13,282 nucleotides of DNA from Gammaproteobacteria bacterium (GTDB lineage Bacteria; Pseudomonadota; Gammaproteobacteria; DAOWEP01). The stretch is taken from contig DAOWEP010000056.1 of assembly GCA_030638455.1 (NCBI GenBank), forward strand, positions 1 to 13,282. Direction: 5' to 3'. Of this stretch, positions 1 to 7,715 are shown piece after piece. The notes under the pieces were generated by a model. The model was not told the origin of the DNA. It ran no database searches and saw only the letters and a program-made list of their open reading frames with translations. A program made the translations under genes and the position numbers. Position 1 is the first letter of the stretch; every line of letters begins with the position of its first letter.

Positions 1-265
1 AGGAGAAGTATCCCAGGTAGGCGGACAACTGGGAAACATCATTGAGCAGGTACAGACCCTGATTCCACGCTTTGAGACGGTACTACACGGCATGCAGTTC
101 CAGGCCGAAGGCAGTGAACAGATTAACGAAAGCATGACACAGCTGAATGAAACCGCTCACCAGACAGCGGAGTCCCTGCATCAATCCAGTCAGTCTATTT
201 CTCAAATGAAAGATGCCGCACAAATCCTGCAGCAGGGTGTGTCAAAATTCACAATAAATAGATAA
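1..265 (+). CDS. wspA: WspA-type methyl-accepting chemotaxis receptor, C-terminal end only
   Basis: The reading frame is open from base 2 to a TAA at 263-265 and gives the last 87 residues of a protein that starts outside the window. The sequence is helical, rich in Gln, Glu, Ser and Ala, with phrases such as GGQLGNIIEQVQ and IPRFETVLHGMQ that match the membrane-distal end of the cytoplasmic signalling bundle of WspA-like receptors. It ends in SKFTINR with no pentapeptide tether for CheR or CheB. In the Wsp pathway this receptor senses surface contact and controls the kinase WspE. Transmembrane, HAMP and kinase-contact segments are not visible here. The identification leans on the adjacent wspBCDEFR genes, since a short receptor tail alone would only say chemoreceptor. 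Only 7 bases separate its stop from wspB. Confidence 0.85.
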   Translation, partial: GEVSQVGGQLGNIIEQVQTLIPRFETVLHGMQFQAEGSEQINESMTQLNETAHQTAESLHQSSQSISQMKDAAQILQQGVSKFTINR

Positions 266-272
266 TTACGCC

Positions 273-752
273 ATGCTGTTAATTACATTTCATATTGGCA
301 AGGAAAGATACGCGATACAGGCGAATTCAATTGTTGAGATTATACCCATGGTAAATCTCAATAAACTCCCATTGACAGAAAACTATGTTGCGGGCGTATT
401 TGACTACCGAGGGAATCCCACACCGGTTATAGACCTCTGCAAGCTATACACAGACAGCCCTTGCAAGGAAATGATGAGCACAAGAATCATGATGATTGAG
501 TTCAAAATGGATAACGGCGAACAACATATACTCGGGCTTATCGCCGAAAAAACCACAGAATCCATCAATATGGATCTGAACGATTTCGAAACCACGGGAA
601 TTAATATTGATCGCGCGCCTTTTCTGCGCGGCATCACTAATGATGAATATGGACTGGTGCAACTTGTAGATACAAACCTGATTCTTCCTAAAGACGTATT
701 GGGAAAACTGTTCCTGACTGCAGAAGAATCGCTGGAAGCTATATCTGGATAA
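273..752 (+). CDS. wspB: WspB, CheW-like coupling protein
   Basis: This 159-residue protein is a single CheW domain. It begins directly with the domain's first beta strand (MLLITFHIGKERYAI) and has the typical core turn GVFDYRGNPTPVIDL at about residues 41-55. CheW proteins bridge a chemoreceptor and a CheA kinase in the cytoplasmic array. In Wsp systems WspB helps couple WspA to WspE. The MLxxxFxxGxxRYAI opening and the IIPMVNLNKLP segment resemble WspB more than flagellar CheW. Its ATG lies 7 bases after the wspA stop. I see no purine-rich ribosome binding site in front of it, so translation may depend on coupling to wspA. No transmembrane segment or signal peptide is visible. The family is clear; the WspB name rests partly on gene order. 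Confidence 0.9.
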   Translation: MLLITFHIGKERYAIQANSIVEIIPMVNLNKLPLTENYVAGVFDYRGNPTPVIDLCKLYTDSPCKEMMSTRIMMIEFKMDNGEQHILGLIAEKTTESINMDLNDFETTGINIDRAPFLRGITNDEYGLVQLVDTNLILPKDVLGKLFLTAEESLEAISG

Positions 753-802
753 AAGACTGGATTAACCCAAAGTCAATTTACAACATTTATTAATACCTGA
801 AT

Positions 803-2104
803 ATGCCGCTAGACAAGATCAAGGATACACTAAAAGATGCTATTGGACTGGATATAGGTTCAATTGGTACGTCTGCGCTTGTCGGGGCTATCCAGAGACG
901 GATGCGAACTAACAATAATCTGGAAAGCTATGAAGACTACCTAAGCTATCTATTGACAAATGAACTCGAAATCAAATCATTGATTGAGGAAATTGTCGTT
1001 ACTGAGACCTGGTTTTTTAGAGATGACAAGCCCTTTCCGGTACTTTCCAGACACATAAAAAAACTCATGATGTCAGGCTCATTCAATCCACCATTAAGAA
1101 TTTTCAGCATGCCTTCATCAACAGGAGAAGAACCCTATTCAATTGCCATTACACTACTGGAATGCGGGCTAACAGAAAATCAATTCAGCATAGACGCCAT
1201 TGATGTCAGCACAAGAGCACTGGCAATCGCCAGGACTGGCATATATGGGGAAAACTCATTCAGAGGAAAACAGGACATTAACATTATTGAGAAATATTTC
1301 TCAAAATACGGTGATGAATACATCATATCCGATCTGGTTCGAAGCATGGTCAACTTTCATCATGGAAACATTCTGAAGATGGATATCAACTTATTTGCAG
1401 ACAAATACGATGTTGTATTCTGTCGCAATATGCTGATCTACTTTGACAACCATAACAAGGCAAAGACGTATGACATCATTGAACAACTACTAAAGGATAA
1501 AGGCATACTGTTTGTTGGTCACGCCGAGACCTCATCGGTACCCGAAAGAATATTCACTAGCTCAGAATATAGAAAATCATTTTCCTTTATCAAGGAACCC
1601 TATCTACATGCAGTAAAGACTGAACCTTTAAAATTTAATCCCAAAGAACCAACACCGTCAAAAGCAATAAAAATCAGGAAAAGTCCGAACAAAATCATAC
1701 CTACTAAAAAAAGCCCTGGCATTCATCACAAGGGACACAAAAAAAGCACTGCCGTAACAGTCAATAATAAACCCGAATCAAATATTATCACTGGCGACGT
1801 ACTGGACAATGCCAGAAAACTTGCAGACACAGGGAAACTGAACGAGGCAAAGGAAATTTGCATCCGGCATCTAAAGAACAATAAAAATGATGCTCAAGGT
1901 TATTTTTTATTGGGGCTGATCGCAATTGCATCGGAAGAGATAGGTATCGCTGAGCAATATTTACGCAAATCCATTTATCTCGATCCAAAGCGTCATGAGG
2001 CACTGATTCACCTCTCCCTGTTACTGGAACAATCAGGAGACTTAACCGGTGCTGACCGAATGCGAAAAAGAGCTCACAAAGCTGAAATAGCAGGGAACAA
2101 CTAA
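803..2104 (+). CDS. wspC: WspC, CheR-type receptor methyltransferase with C-terminal TPRs
   Basis: This 433-residue enzyme should methylate glutamates of WspA using S-adenosylmethionine and so retune receptor output. Residues 1-75 form the helical CheR N-domain, with the WspC-like phrases LKDAIGLD and VVTETWFFR. The SAM-binding loop is SMPSSTGEEPYS (102-113). FCRNMLIYF (206-214) and GILFVGHAETS (234-244) complete the CheR core. Residues about 275-325 are a Lys/Pro-rich linker of probable disorder. Residues about 332-430 hold TPR-like repeats (ADTGKLNEAKEI, GYFLLGLIAI, AEQYLRKSIYLDP, ALIHLSLLLEQSGD), an architecture known for WspC. The start is supported because the domain begins within ten residues of it and the next Met is inside the fold. 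A 50-base gap to wspB contains no clear ribosome binding site and no hairpin I can support. Confidence 0.92.
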   Translation: MPLDKIKDTLKDAIGLDIGSIGTSALVGAIQRRMRTNNNLESYEDYLSYLLTNELEIKSLIEEIVVTETWFFRDDKPFPVLSRHIKKLMMSGSFNPPLRIFSMPSSTGEEPYSIAITLLECGLTENQFSIDAIDVSTRALAIARTGIYGENSFRGKQDINIIEKYFSKYGDEYIISDLVRSMVNFHHGNILKMDINLFADKYDVVFCRNMLIYFDNHNKAKTYDIIEQLLKDKGILFVGHAETSSVPERIFTSSEYRKSFSFIKEPYLHAVKTEPLKFNPKEPTPSKAIKIRKSPNKIIPTKKSPGIHHKGHKKSTAVTVNNKPESNIITGDVLDNARKLADTGKLNEAKEICIRHLKNNKNDAQGYFLLGLIAIASEEIGIAEQYLRKSIYLDPKRHEALIHLSLLLEQSGDLTGADRMRKRAHKAEIAGNN

Positions 2105-2126
2105 ACCTGTTGAGAACTGGAAGAAA

Positions 2127-2813
2127 ATGAAACAAGAAAACGACATCACTATAGATGACTGCTGGAACCGCATCGGTATCTGGGGAACCGAGACCCCAAA
2201 ATGCTCAAAACTGGATGAGGTGACTCATTGTCAAAATTGTCCTGTTTATTCTAGTTCTGGTAGAAAACTACTCGACAGGAAGCCCCCTGATGGCTATTCG
2301 AATGAATGGACTAAAGTACTAAAACAGAAAAAGGACGCATCTCTCCTTACTTCAGTTTCTGTAATCATCTTCCGTAACGGTGATGAATGGTATGCATTAA
2401 AAACAGAGGTGCTGAAAGAAATCACCGAAATGCGGCATATTCATTCACTCCCTCACAGAAGAAGCCGCGTACTGAGAGGAATAACCAGTATTCGAGGAGA
2501 GCTATACCTGTGCGTTTCTATGGGGCACCTGTTTGATATTGATAAATCAATAATGAAGGATAACAGCAACAAGAAAATAAAAGAGCCAGAACGGATTATC
2601 ATGATTGAGAGAGATTCGGAACGATTTGTATTTCCCGTAAATGAAATACTGGGAATACATCATTTTTCCCCTGATAAAATCAAGCCTCCGCCATCTACCA
2701 TATCCAAGGCATCCTCAAGTTATATTACTGGAGTAATAGAATATAAAGACAAACATGTTGGTTGTATAGACGAGGACCTGTTACTTCATGCATTCAGCAG
2801 GAAAGTATCATGA
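2127..2813 (+). CDS. wspD: WspD, second CheW-like coupling protein with N-terminal cysteine segment
   Basis: The 228-residue protein has two parts. Residues 10-50 carry a conserved-looking segment, DDCWNRIGIWG followed by HCQNCPVY, with cysteines at 12, 26, 35 and 38. Residues about 75-225 are a CheW fold (VIIFRNGDEWYALKT, RGITSIRGELYLCV). The DDCWNRIG...C...HCxNCPVY opening is, to my knowledge, characteristic of WspD and related CheW proteins. The spacing of the cysteines would suit a metal or redox site, but no ligand is known to me. Its role is to link WspA and WspE in the signalling array together with WspB. GGAAG at 2119-2123 sits just 3 bases before the ATG, a usable but short spacing. 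The stop overlaps the wspE start as ATGA, which implies translational coupling. Confidence 0.9.
   Translation: MKQENDITIDDCWNRIGIWGTETPKCSKLDEVTHCQNCPVYSSSGRKLLDRKPPDGYSNEWTKVLKQKKDASLLTSVSVIIFRNGDEWYALKTEVLKEITEMRHIHSLPHRRSRVLRGITSIRGELYLCVSMGHLFDIDKSIMKDNSNKKIKEPERIIMIERDSERFVFPVNEILGIHHFSPDKIKPPPSTISKASSSYITGVIEYKDKHVGCIDEDLLLHAFSRKVS
2799..2805 (+). promoter_or_regulatory. Ribosome binding site that fixes the wspE start
   Basis: AGGAAAG lies 4 bases upstream of the ATG at 2810, inside the 3' end of wspD. An in-frame ATG 48 bases earlier (2762) would add 16 residues, but it has no comparable site and would overlap wspD by 52 bases. The 2810 start gives the 4-base ATGA overlap usual for coupled genes, and MTDSAKNPML leads straight into the Hpt helix. 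Confidence 0.75.
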
Positions 2814-5578
2814 CCGACTCTGCAAAAAACCCAATGCTTGACCTATTCAGAATTGAAGTGGAAACACATTGCACCACCATCAAGGACGGATTGGTAAATG
2901 CTAGTGACAGAAATGGAGATCAGGAAGCAATCAAACCACTAGTAAAAGCTGCCCACTCTATTATGGGTGCTGCCAGAATGGTTAAGCTGAATCCTGCCAT
3001 AGACATGGCAAAAACAATAAAGGACATCCTGACCACAGTCCAACAGGGAAAGATTACGTTTGACTCTGCAACCACAGAAGCAATACTGAGCGGCACTGAC
3101 TATCTTTACTCTATGACAAGGGCGTCAGACGCTGAATTAAACAATTGGGAAAACGATCACAATAAAGAAATAGAAAAAATAAACTCTGTCATTTCCACTG
3201 CTTTATCAAACAAAAAGGAAGAAACACCTGTACCCAAAGAGTCCACTGAAAACAAATCAGGCGCTCCAGAAACAAAGGGTATTCCGGAGGTACAACCTAC
3301 GACTTCAGTAGATGAATCAATGCTGGATCTGTTCAAGGTTGAGGTAGAAACAAATTCAGAAACCCTGAATACCGCATTACTTGAACTGGAAGACAACCCT
3401 GCAGATGCAGAAAAACTTGAATCCCTGATGAGAGCCGCACACTCCATCAAGGGTGCTGCCAGGATGGTAGGCGTAAATGCTGCTGTTGCACTGGCCCACA
3501 TTATGGAAGATGGCTTTACCGCCGCACAAAACGGGAGCATCACACTGGAGCCTGCTCACATAGACATCCTTCTGGCAGGCGTTGACATGCTGAATCAGAT
3601 TTCATTATTAAACGCAGAAGAACATCTTGTATGGCCTGACCAAAATCGTGTGGAGCTTGAGGAACTTCTTGTTTCAATCAGGCAAGTTGTCGACGGTGAA
3701 ATCATCACAACACAATCACGCTCACTCTCTAACAGTGAAACTGAAAAAGTGAAAATCTGGAAGGAAGCTGCAATAGCCCCCAATAATACTGACAAGCCTG
3801 TAGCTTCAAACAACTTGACTAACAGCACTGTGCGAGTCAGTGCAGAACGAATTAACCGACTGATAGGCCTGTCCGGCGAATTTATGGTGGCTTCAGGCTG
3901 GATTAATACTTATTCAAATACAATACTTTCGATTAAAAAGCAGCAGACAGAAATTTTTGCCACGATTGAAAAATTGCGCATCAATATGGAAGCGAGTAAT
4001 GATACGGATGACGCATCCAGGGCCTTGATAACAGAGGCACTACACAAGTCGGATACTTGCGGGCAATCAATAACAAATAGCCTGTCAGAACTGGATGATT
4101 TTGATCGCCGAACAGAAGTACTTGCTGACCGCCTGAATTATGAGGTGATATCCAGCAGAATGCGCCCCTTCAAGGAAGGTATACAGGGGTTCCAGAGGAT
4201 GATACGTGATGTATCACGTTCTCTGAACAAGAAAATTGACTTCAAGATTACCGGTGAAGATACACAGGTAGACCGTGATATTCTGCAAAAAATCGAGGCC
4301 CCGTTAAACCATATATTACGAAATGCGGTGGACCATGGAATTGAATTACCTGAAGAACGAATAAATGCAGGAAAACCTGAAAATGGAACGATCCACCTTG
4401 AGGCATTCCATAATGCAGGCATGTTGTCTATTGTAGTTTCTGACGATGGCCGAGGAGTTGACCAGGACAAACTCAGGAAGAAGATTGTTGACAAAGGAAT
4501 GGTAACAGAGGAAATGGCCAGAAACCTTTCTGAATCGGAGCTACTTGATTTTCTTTTTCTTCCCGGCTTCTCAACACGTGATGAAGTAACCGAAATTTCT
4601 GGCCGCGGTGTTGGCCTTGATGTAGTACACACAACCATACAGGAAGTACATGGACAGATCAGATCCACCTCCAAACTGGGCAATGGATTAAGAATACACC
4701 TGCAATTACCATTAACCCTGTCAGTCATCCGCTGCCTGATGGTAGAGATATCAGGCGAAGCATATGCCTTTCCTCTGGCAAGAATAGATAACATTATCAA
4801 GCTCAACAAAAACGAAGTTGATACTCTGGAAAACCTGCAATATTTTACTGTTCAGGGACAACACATAGGCCTTGTTGATGCCTCACAAATATTAGGCACT
4901 GAGCAAGTAACCAACAAGTCTGATACATACGAGGTGGTCATAATAGGCGACAGACAGAAACGATACGGTCTGGTAATAAATCAGTTTTTTGGTGAGCACA
5001 ATCTGGTTGTACATGCACTTGATCCCCGGCTTGGAAAAATCAAGGACATCAGCTCCGCTTCAATAACGGAAGATGGAGAACCTGTCCTGATTATTGATGT
5101 TGATGACATGTTAATATCGATAGAAGAACTCGTGACGAACAAACGTCTGCATAAAATCAAAAGCTCTGGCGCTGGTACTAATACGGACGGAAATGGTTCT
5201 CCCAAGAAACGTGTGTTAATCGTTGATGACTCCCTCACTGTACGTGAAGTCGAAAGAAAACTGCTTGAATCAAAAGGCTACCAGGTTGAAATAGCCGTTG
5301 ACGGCATGGATGGCTGGAATACCGTACGAACAGGAGAATATGATCTGGTGATCAGTGATGTTGATATGCCAAGAATGAATGGCATTGAATTTGTTAGCAT
5401 GATTAAAAATGACCCGAACCTTAAATCAATTCCGGTAATGATCGTCTCATACAAGGATCGTCAGGAAGACAGGGAACTTGGTCTTGATGCCGGTGCCGAT
5501 TACTACCTTACCAAGGGAAGCTTCCATGATGAAAGTCTGATCGATGCGGTAATCGATTTAATAGGGGAAGCTGACTAA
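2810..5578 (+). CDS. wspE: WspE, CheA-type hybrid histidine kinase with two Hpt domains and a receiver
   Basis: This 922-residue kinase takes signal from WspA through WspB/WspD and phosphorylates WspR and WspF. Its order is Hpt1 (about 9-105, H49 in AAHSIMGAAR), an acidic/Pro linker, Hpt2 (about 171-265, H211 in AAHSIKGAAR), dimerisation helices (about 340-480), an ATPase domain with N-box HILRNAVDHG (501-510), G1 SDDGRGVD (544-551) and G2 GFSTRDEVTEISGRGVGLD (586-604), a CheW-like P5 domain (about 635-775), and a receiver (800-922) with D806/D807, phospho-Asp D850, S880 and K902. There is no CheY-binding P2 domain. As I recall, Pseudomonas WspE is about 750-770 residues with one Hpt; the excess here matches the added Hpt and linker. 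Hpt1 has Met where Hpt domains usually have Lys three residues after the His. The stop overlaps wspF as TAATG. Confidence 0.94.
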   Translation: MTDSAKNPMLDLFRIEVETHCTTIKDGLVNASDRNGDQEAIKPLVKAAHSIMGAARMVKLNPAIDMAKTIKDILTTVQQGKITFDSATTEAILSGTDYLYSMTRASDAELNNWENDHNKEIEKINSVISTALSNKKEETPVPKESTENKSGAPETKGIPEVQPTTSVDESMLDLFKVEVETNSETLNTALLELEDNPADAEKLESLMRAAHSIKGAARMVGVNAAVALAHIMEDGFTAAQNGSITLEPAHIDILLAGVDMLNQISLLNAEEHLVWPDQNRVELEELLVSIRQVVDGEIITTQSRSLSNSETEKVKIWKEAAIAPNNTDKPVASNNLTNSTVRVSAERINRLIGLSGEFMVASGWINTYSNTILSIKKQQTEIFATIEKLRINMEASNDTDDASRALITEALHKSDTCGQSITNSLSELDDFDRRTEVLADRLNYEVISSRMRPFKEGIQGFQRMIRDVSRSLNKKIDFKITGEDTQVDRDILQKIEAPLNHILRNAVDHGIELPEERINAGKPENGTIHLEAFHNAGMLSIVVSDDGRGVDQDKLRKKIVDKGMVTEEMARNLSESELLDFLFLPGFSTRDEVTEISGRGVGLDVVHTTIQEVHGQIRSTSKLGNGLRIHLQLPLTLSVIRCLMVEISGEAYAFPLARIDNIIKLNKNEVDTLENLQYFTVQGQHIGLVDASQILGTEQVTNKSDTYEVVIIGDRQKRYGLVINQFFGEHNLVVHALDPRLGKIKDISSASITEDGEPVLIIDVDDMLISIEELVTNKRLHKIKSSGAGTNTDGNGSPKKRVLIVDDSLTVREVERKLLESKGYQVEIAVDGMDGWNTVRTGEYDLVISDVDMPRMNGIEFVSMIKNDPNLKSIPVMIVSYKDRQEDRELGLDAGADYYLTKGSFHDESLIDAVIDLIGEAD
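2834..3601 (+). repeat. Tandem duplication of the Hpt-coding segment within wspE
   Basis: Codons 9-102 (2834-3115) and 171-264 (3320-3601) of wspE align without any gap at a constant offset of 162 codons. By hand I count about 40 identical residues of 94, including MLDLF, EVET, AAHSI and GAARMV. DNA identity is visible but imperfect, for example GGTGCTGCCAG is shared around both histidines. The divergence suggests an old internal duplication rather than a recent one or an assembly artefact. The intervening codons 103-170 encode a charged, Pro/Thr/Glu/Lys-rich linker. Confidence 0.85.
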
Positions 5579-6630
5579 TGAGAATCGCGATAGTAAACGA
5601 CGATCTAATCAGCACCCGGATTCTGGAGCACATTGTTACCCTTGAGGACAAACATAAGGTAATCTGGACTGCCATTGATGGCCTGGAGGCCGTCCATAAA
5701 TGCAAGGATGATACGCCTGATATTATCCTTATGGATCTTATAATGCCGGTAATGAATGGCGTCGAGGCAACCCGGGAAATCATGGAAAACAGCCCCTGTC
5801 CGATCCTGATTGTAACTGTATCTAAAGAAGATAATTACGCAATGGTCTTTGATGCCATGGGTGCAGGTGCAATGGATGTTATCAACACACCAACACTTAA
5901 TGAAAAAGATAAAATCGAAGCAATTAACGCTCTGCATCATAAAATTGACATCATCGGAAGACTTTCAGCAGACAAAAAACCGACTCATCATAAAAAGACG
6001 GAAGCAGTTCCTAAATTCGGCAATCATAAACATGTTCCTCTGATTGCCATCGGGTCTTCAACCGGCGGACCTGCAGCATTGGCACAGATTCTTTCCGAAC
6101 TACCCGCAGACATTAATGCTGCCATTGTAATTATCCAGCATGTAGATAAGGCTTTTTCAACCGGTATGGCGAAATGGCTGAATGAACAAACATCATTAAA
6201 CGTTCGTATTGCAAAAAATGGGGACCAGCCCGAACCTGGAAGTGTATTGATAGCTGGTACCGCCGATCATTTAATTCTTAACAAAAGTGGAACCCTGCTA
6301 TACACAGAAGACCCTGTAGACTATGCCTACCGCCCTTCTGCAGATGTATTCTTTAAAACCGCTGCTGAATACTGGCCAACCACTATTATTGGGATATTGC
6401 TTACCGGCATGGGAAGGGATGGAGCTGAAGGACTTCTTTCCATAAAAACTAAAGGGATGCATACGATTGCCCAGAATGAAGAAACCTGTGCTGTATATGG
6501 AATGCCAAAGGCGGCCGTAGAAGAAAATGCTGCTAGCGAAATTCTTCCTCTAGATGAAATTTCCGGAAAACTACTAGAACTACTGAGGATACCGGCAGTC
6601 CGATTAAGAAAGAAACAAGGGAAGGCATAA
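5578..6630 (+). CDS. wspF: WspF, CheB-type receptor methylesterase
   Basis: This 350-residue response regulator removes methyl groups from WspA and so limits WspR activation; in Pseudomonas, loss of wspF locks c-di-GMP high and gives wrinkled colonies. Residues 1-125 are the receiver, starting MRIAIVNDD, with phospho-Asp D53 in LMDLIMPVMNG. About 130-152 is a His/Lys-rich linker. About 153-340 is the esterase, with the CheB triad visible as S161 (IGSSTGG), H188 (IIQHVDKAF) and D281 (GMGRDGAEG). The receiver lacks the usual Lys: the expected position reads NTP (T104), and the first acidic-pocket residue is Asn7. From memory, Pseudomonas WspF shares IVND and the NTP, so these look like family traits rather than damage. 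The AGGGGAAG site at 5563-5570 precedes the ATG, and both wspE-wspF and wspF-wspR junctions are TAATG. Confidence 0.94.
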   Translation: MRIAIVNDDLISTRILEHIVTLEDKHKVIWTAIDGLEAVHKCKDDTPDIILMDLIMPVMNGVEATREIMENSPCPILIVTVSKEDNYAMVFDAMGAGAMDVINTPTLNEKDKIEAINALHHKIDIIGRLSADKKPTHHKKTEAVPKFGNHKHVPLIAIGSSTGGPAALAQILSELPADINAAIVIIQHVDKAFSTGMAKWLNEQTSLNVRIAKNGDQPEPGSVLIAGTADHLILNKSGTLLYTEDPVDYAYRPSADVFFKTAAEYWPTTIIGILLTGMGRDGAEGLLSIKTKGMHTIAQNEETCAVYGMPKAAVEENAASEILPLDEISGKLLELLRIPAVRLRKKQGKA

Positions 6631-7652
6631 TGAGTCCGGAAAACCTTCAAGCTGACGAAGCACCATCAGAAAAAAAGAACATTATAGTGCTTCTTGTGGA
6701 TGATCAGGCAATAATAGCTGAAGGCATAAGGAAAATGCTTGAAACTGAAAACGATATTGCCTTTCATTACTGCCCGGATCCGGCAGATGCAATCGAAAAG
6801 GCCACAGAAATCCACGCTACGATCATCTTGCAAGACCTGGTGATGCCTGATGTTGATGGAATGACCCTGGTAAGATTCTTCCGTGCCAACACTGACACCA
6901 GTGATATACCCATTATTGTTTTATCCTCCAAGGAAGACCCGGAAATCAAGAGTGACGCCTTTTCCAATGGGGCAAATGACTACCTGGTGAAGCTCCCGGC
7001 CAAAATCGAACTGATTGCGCGTATAAGATCTCATTCCAAGCATTACCTAATGAAAATTGAACGAGATGCAACATTCCTTGCACTAAAGGAAATGCAAAAT
7101 CAGCTCGAAGCAAGCAATGCAGAACTCCAGAGGTTATCTTCAATTGATGGGCTGACCGAGCTGGCAAACAGAAGAAGCTTTGATGAAACGCTAGACAATG
7201 AACTGAATCGTGCCATACGTGAGCAGACTGAACTTTCCCTTATTATGATTGACATAGATTTCTTTAAGCCTTTTAATGACACCTATGGCCATCAAGGTGG
7301 TGACGACTGCCTGAAGCAAGTCGCAAATGCCATAGGAGGGGTTGCCCGGAGGCCGGCTGACCTTGCCGCACGTTATGGTGGAGAGGAATTTTCCTTTATT
7401 CTGCCACTTACTGATACTAATGGCGCTTTATTAATAGGTGAAAAACTGAGGTCTGCCGTAGAAGAACTCCAAATACCACACGAAGGTTCCAAGGTGAAAT
7501 CAACCGTAACGATCAGTCTGGGATGCGCTACGATTACACCAGGCCGTGATACAAAACCTGAAGAATTAATAGCGAGAGCGGACAAGGCCCTATACCATGC
7601 GAAGGAAAATGGCCGAAATCAGGTTGTACCTGCAGAATCACTAGGTAATTAA
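6630..7652 (+). CDS. wspR: WspR, response-regulator diguanylate cyclase (receiver-GGDEF)
   Basis: This 340-residue output protein condenses two GTP into c-di-GMP when phosphorylated by WspE. The receiver (about 17-135) has D24/D25, phospho-Asp D69 in LQDLVMPDVDG, and K121. A helical stalk at about 140-170 links to the GGDEF domain (about 172-335). The active-site signature is GGEEF (250-254), preceded by DIDFFKPFNDTYGH (208-221) for Mg and GTP binding. The inhibitory I-site RxxD is present as R241-P-A-D244, five residues before GGEEF, so product feedback is expected. Length and layout match Pseudomonas WspR (about 347 residues). AAGGGAAGG at 6617-6625 is a strong ribosome binding site, and the start overlaps the wspF stop. 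It appears to be the last gene of the operon. Confidence 0.96.
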   Translation: MSPENLQADEAPSEKKNIIVLLVDDQAIIAEGIRKMLETENDIAFHYCPDPADAIEKATEIHATIILQDLVMPDVDGMTLVRFFRANTDTSDIPIIVLSSKEDPEIKSDAFSNGANDYLVKLPAKIELIARIRSHSKHYLMKIERDATFLALKEMQNQLEASNAELQRLSSIDGLTELANRRSFDETLDNELNRAIREQTELSLIMIDIDFFKPFNDTYGHQGGDDCLKQVANAIGGVARRPADLAARYGGEEFSFILPLTDTNGALLIGEKLRSAVEELQIPHEGSKVKSTVTISLGCATITPGRDTKPEELIARADKALYHAKENGRNQVVPAESLGN

Positions 7653-7715
7653 ATCTATAAACACCTTTTCGGCCTCATTAATATCTACACTGCATTACTC
7701 TTTGTCCTGATAAGG

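Noticed and set aside
753..802. Possible regulatory element in the wspB-wspC gap.
   Set aside because: Only a 4-base GACT/AGTC pairing is visible; nothing supports a promoter, terminator or RNA structure.
1788..2135. A 115-codon minus-strand frame over the wspC 3' end.
   Set aside because: It is opposite the TPR-coding region, has no start signal and no family features.
2762..2809. A 16-codon N-terminal extension of wspE from an upstream ATG.
   Set aside because: It lies wholly inside wspD in another frame and has no ribosome binding site, while the ATG at 2810 has AGGAAAG and an ATGA overlap.
2834..3601. The double Hpt as a recent duplication or assembly error.
   Set aside because: The two copies differ at more than half of their residues and at many codons, so they have been separate for a long time.
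4138..4809. A 223-codon open frame on the minus strand inside wspE.
   Set aside because: It is antisense to the conserved ATPase and P5 regions, is rich in Ser/Arg/Ile as shadow frames tend to be, and shows no recognisable motif.
5849..6043. A 64-codon plus-strand frame inside wspF.
   Set aside because: It is an out-of-frame shadow of the receiver/linker region of wspF, with no domain.
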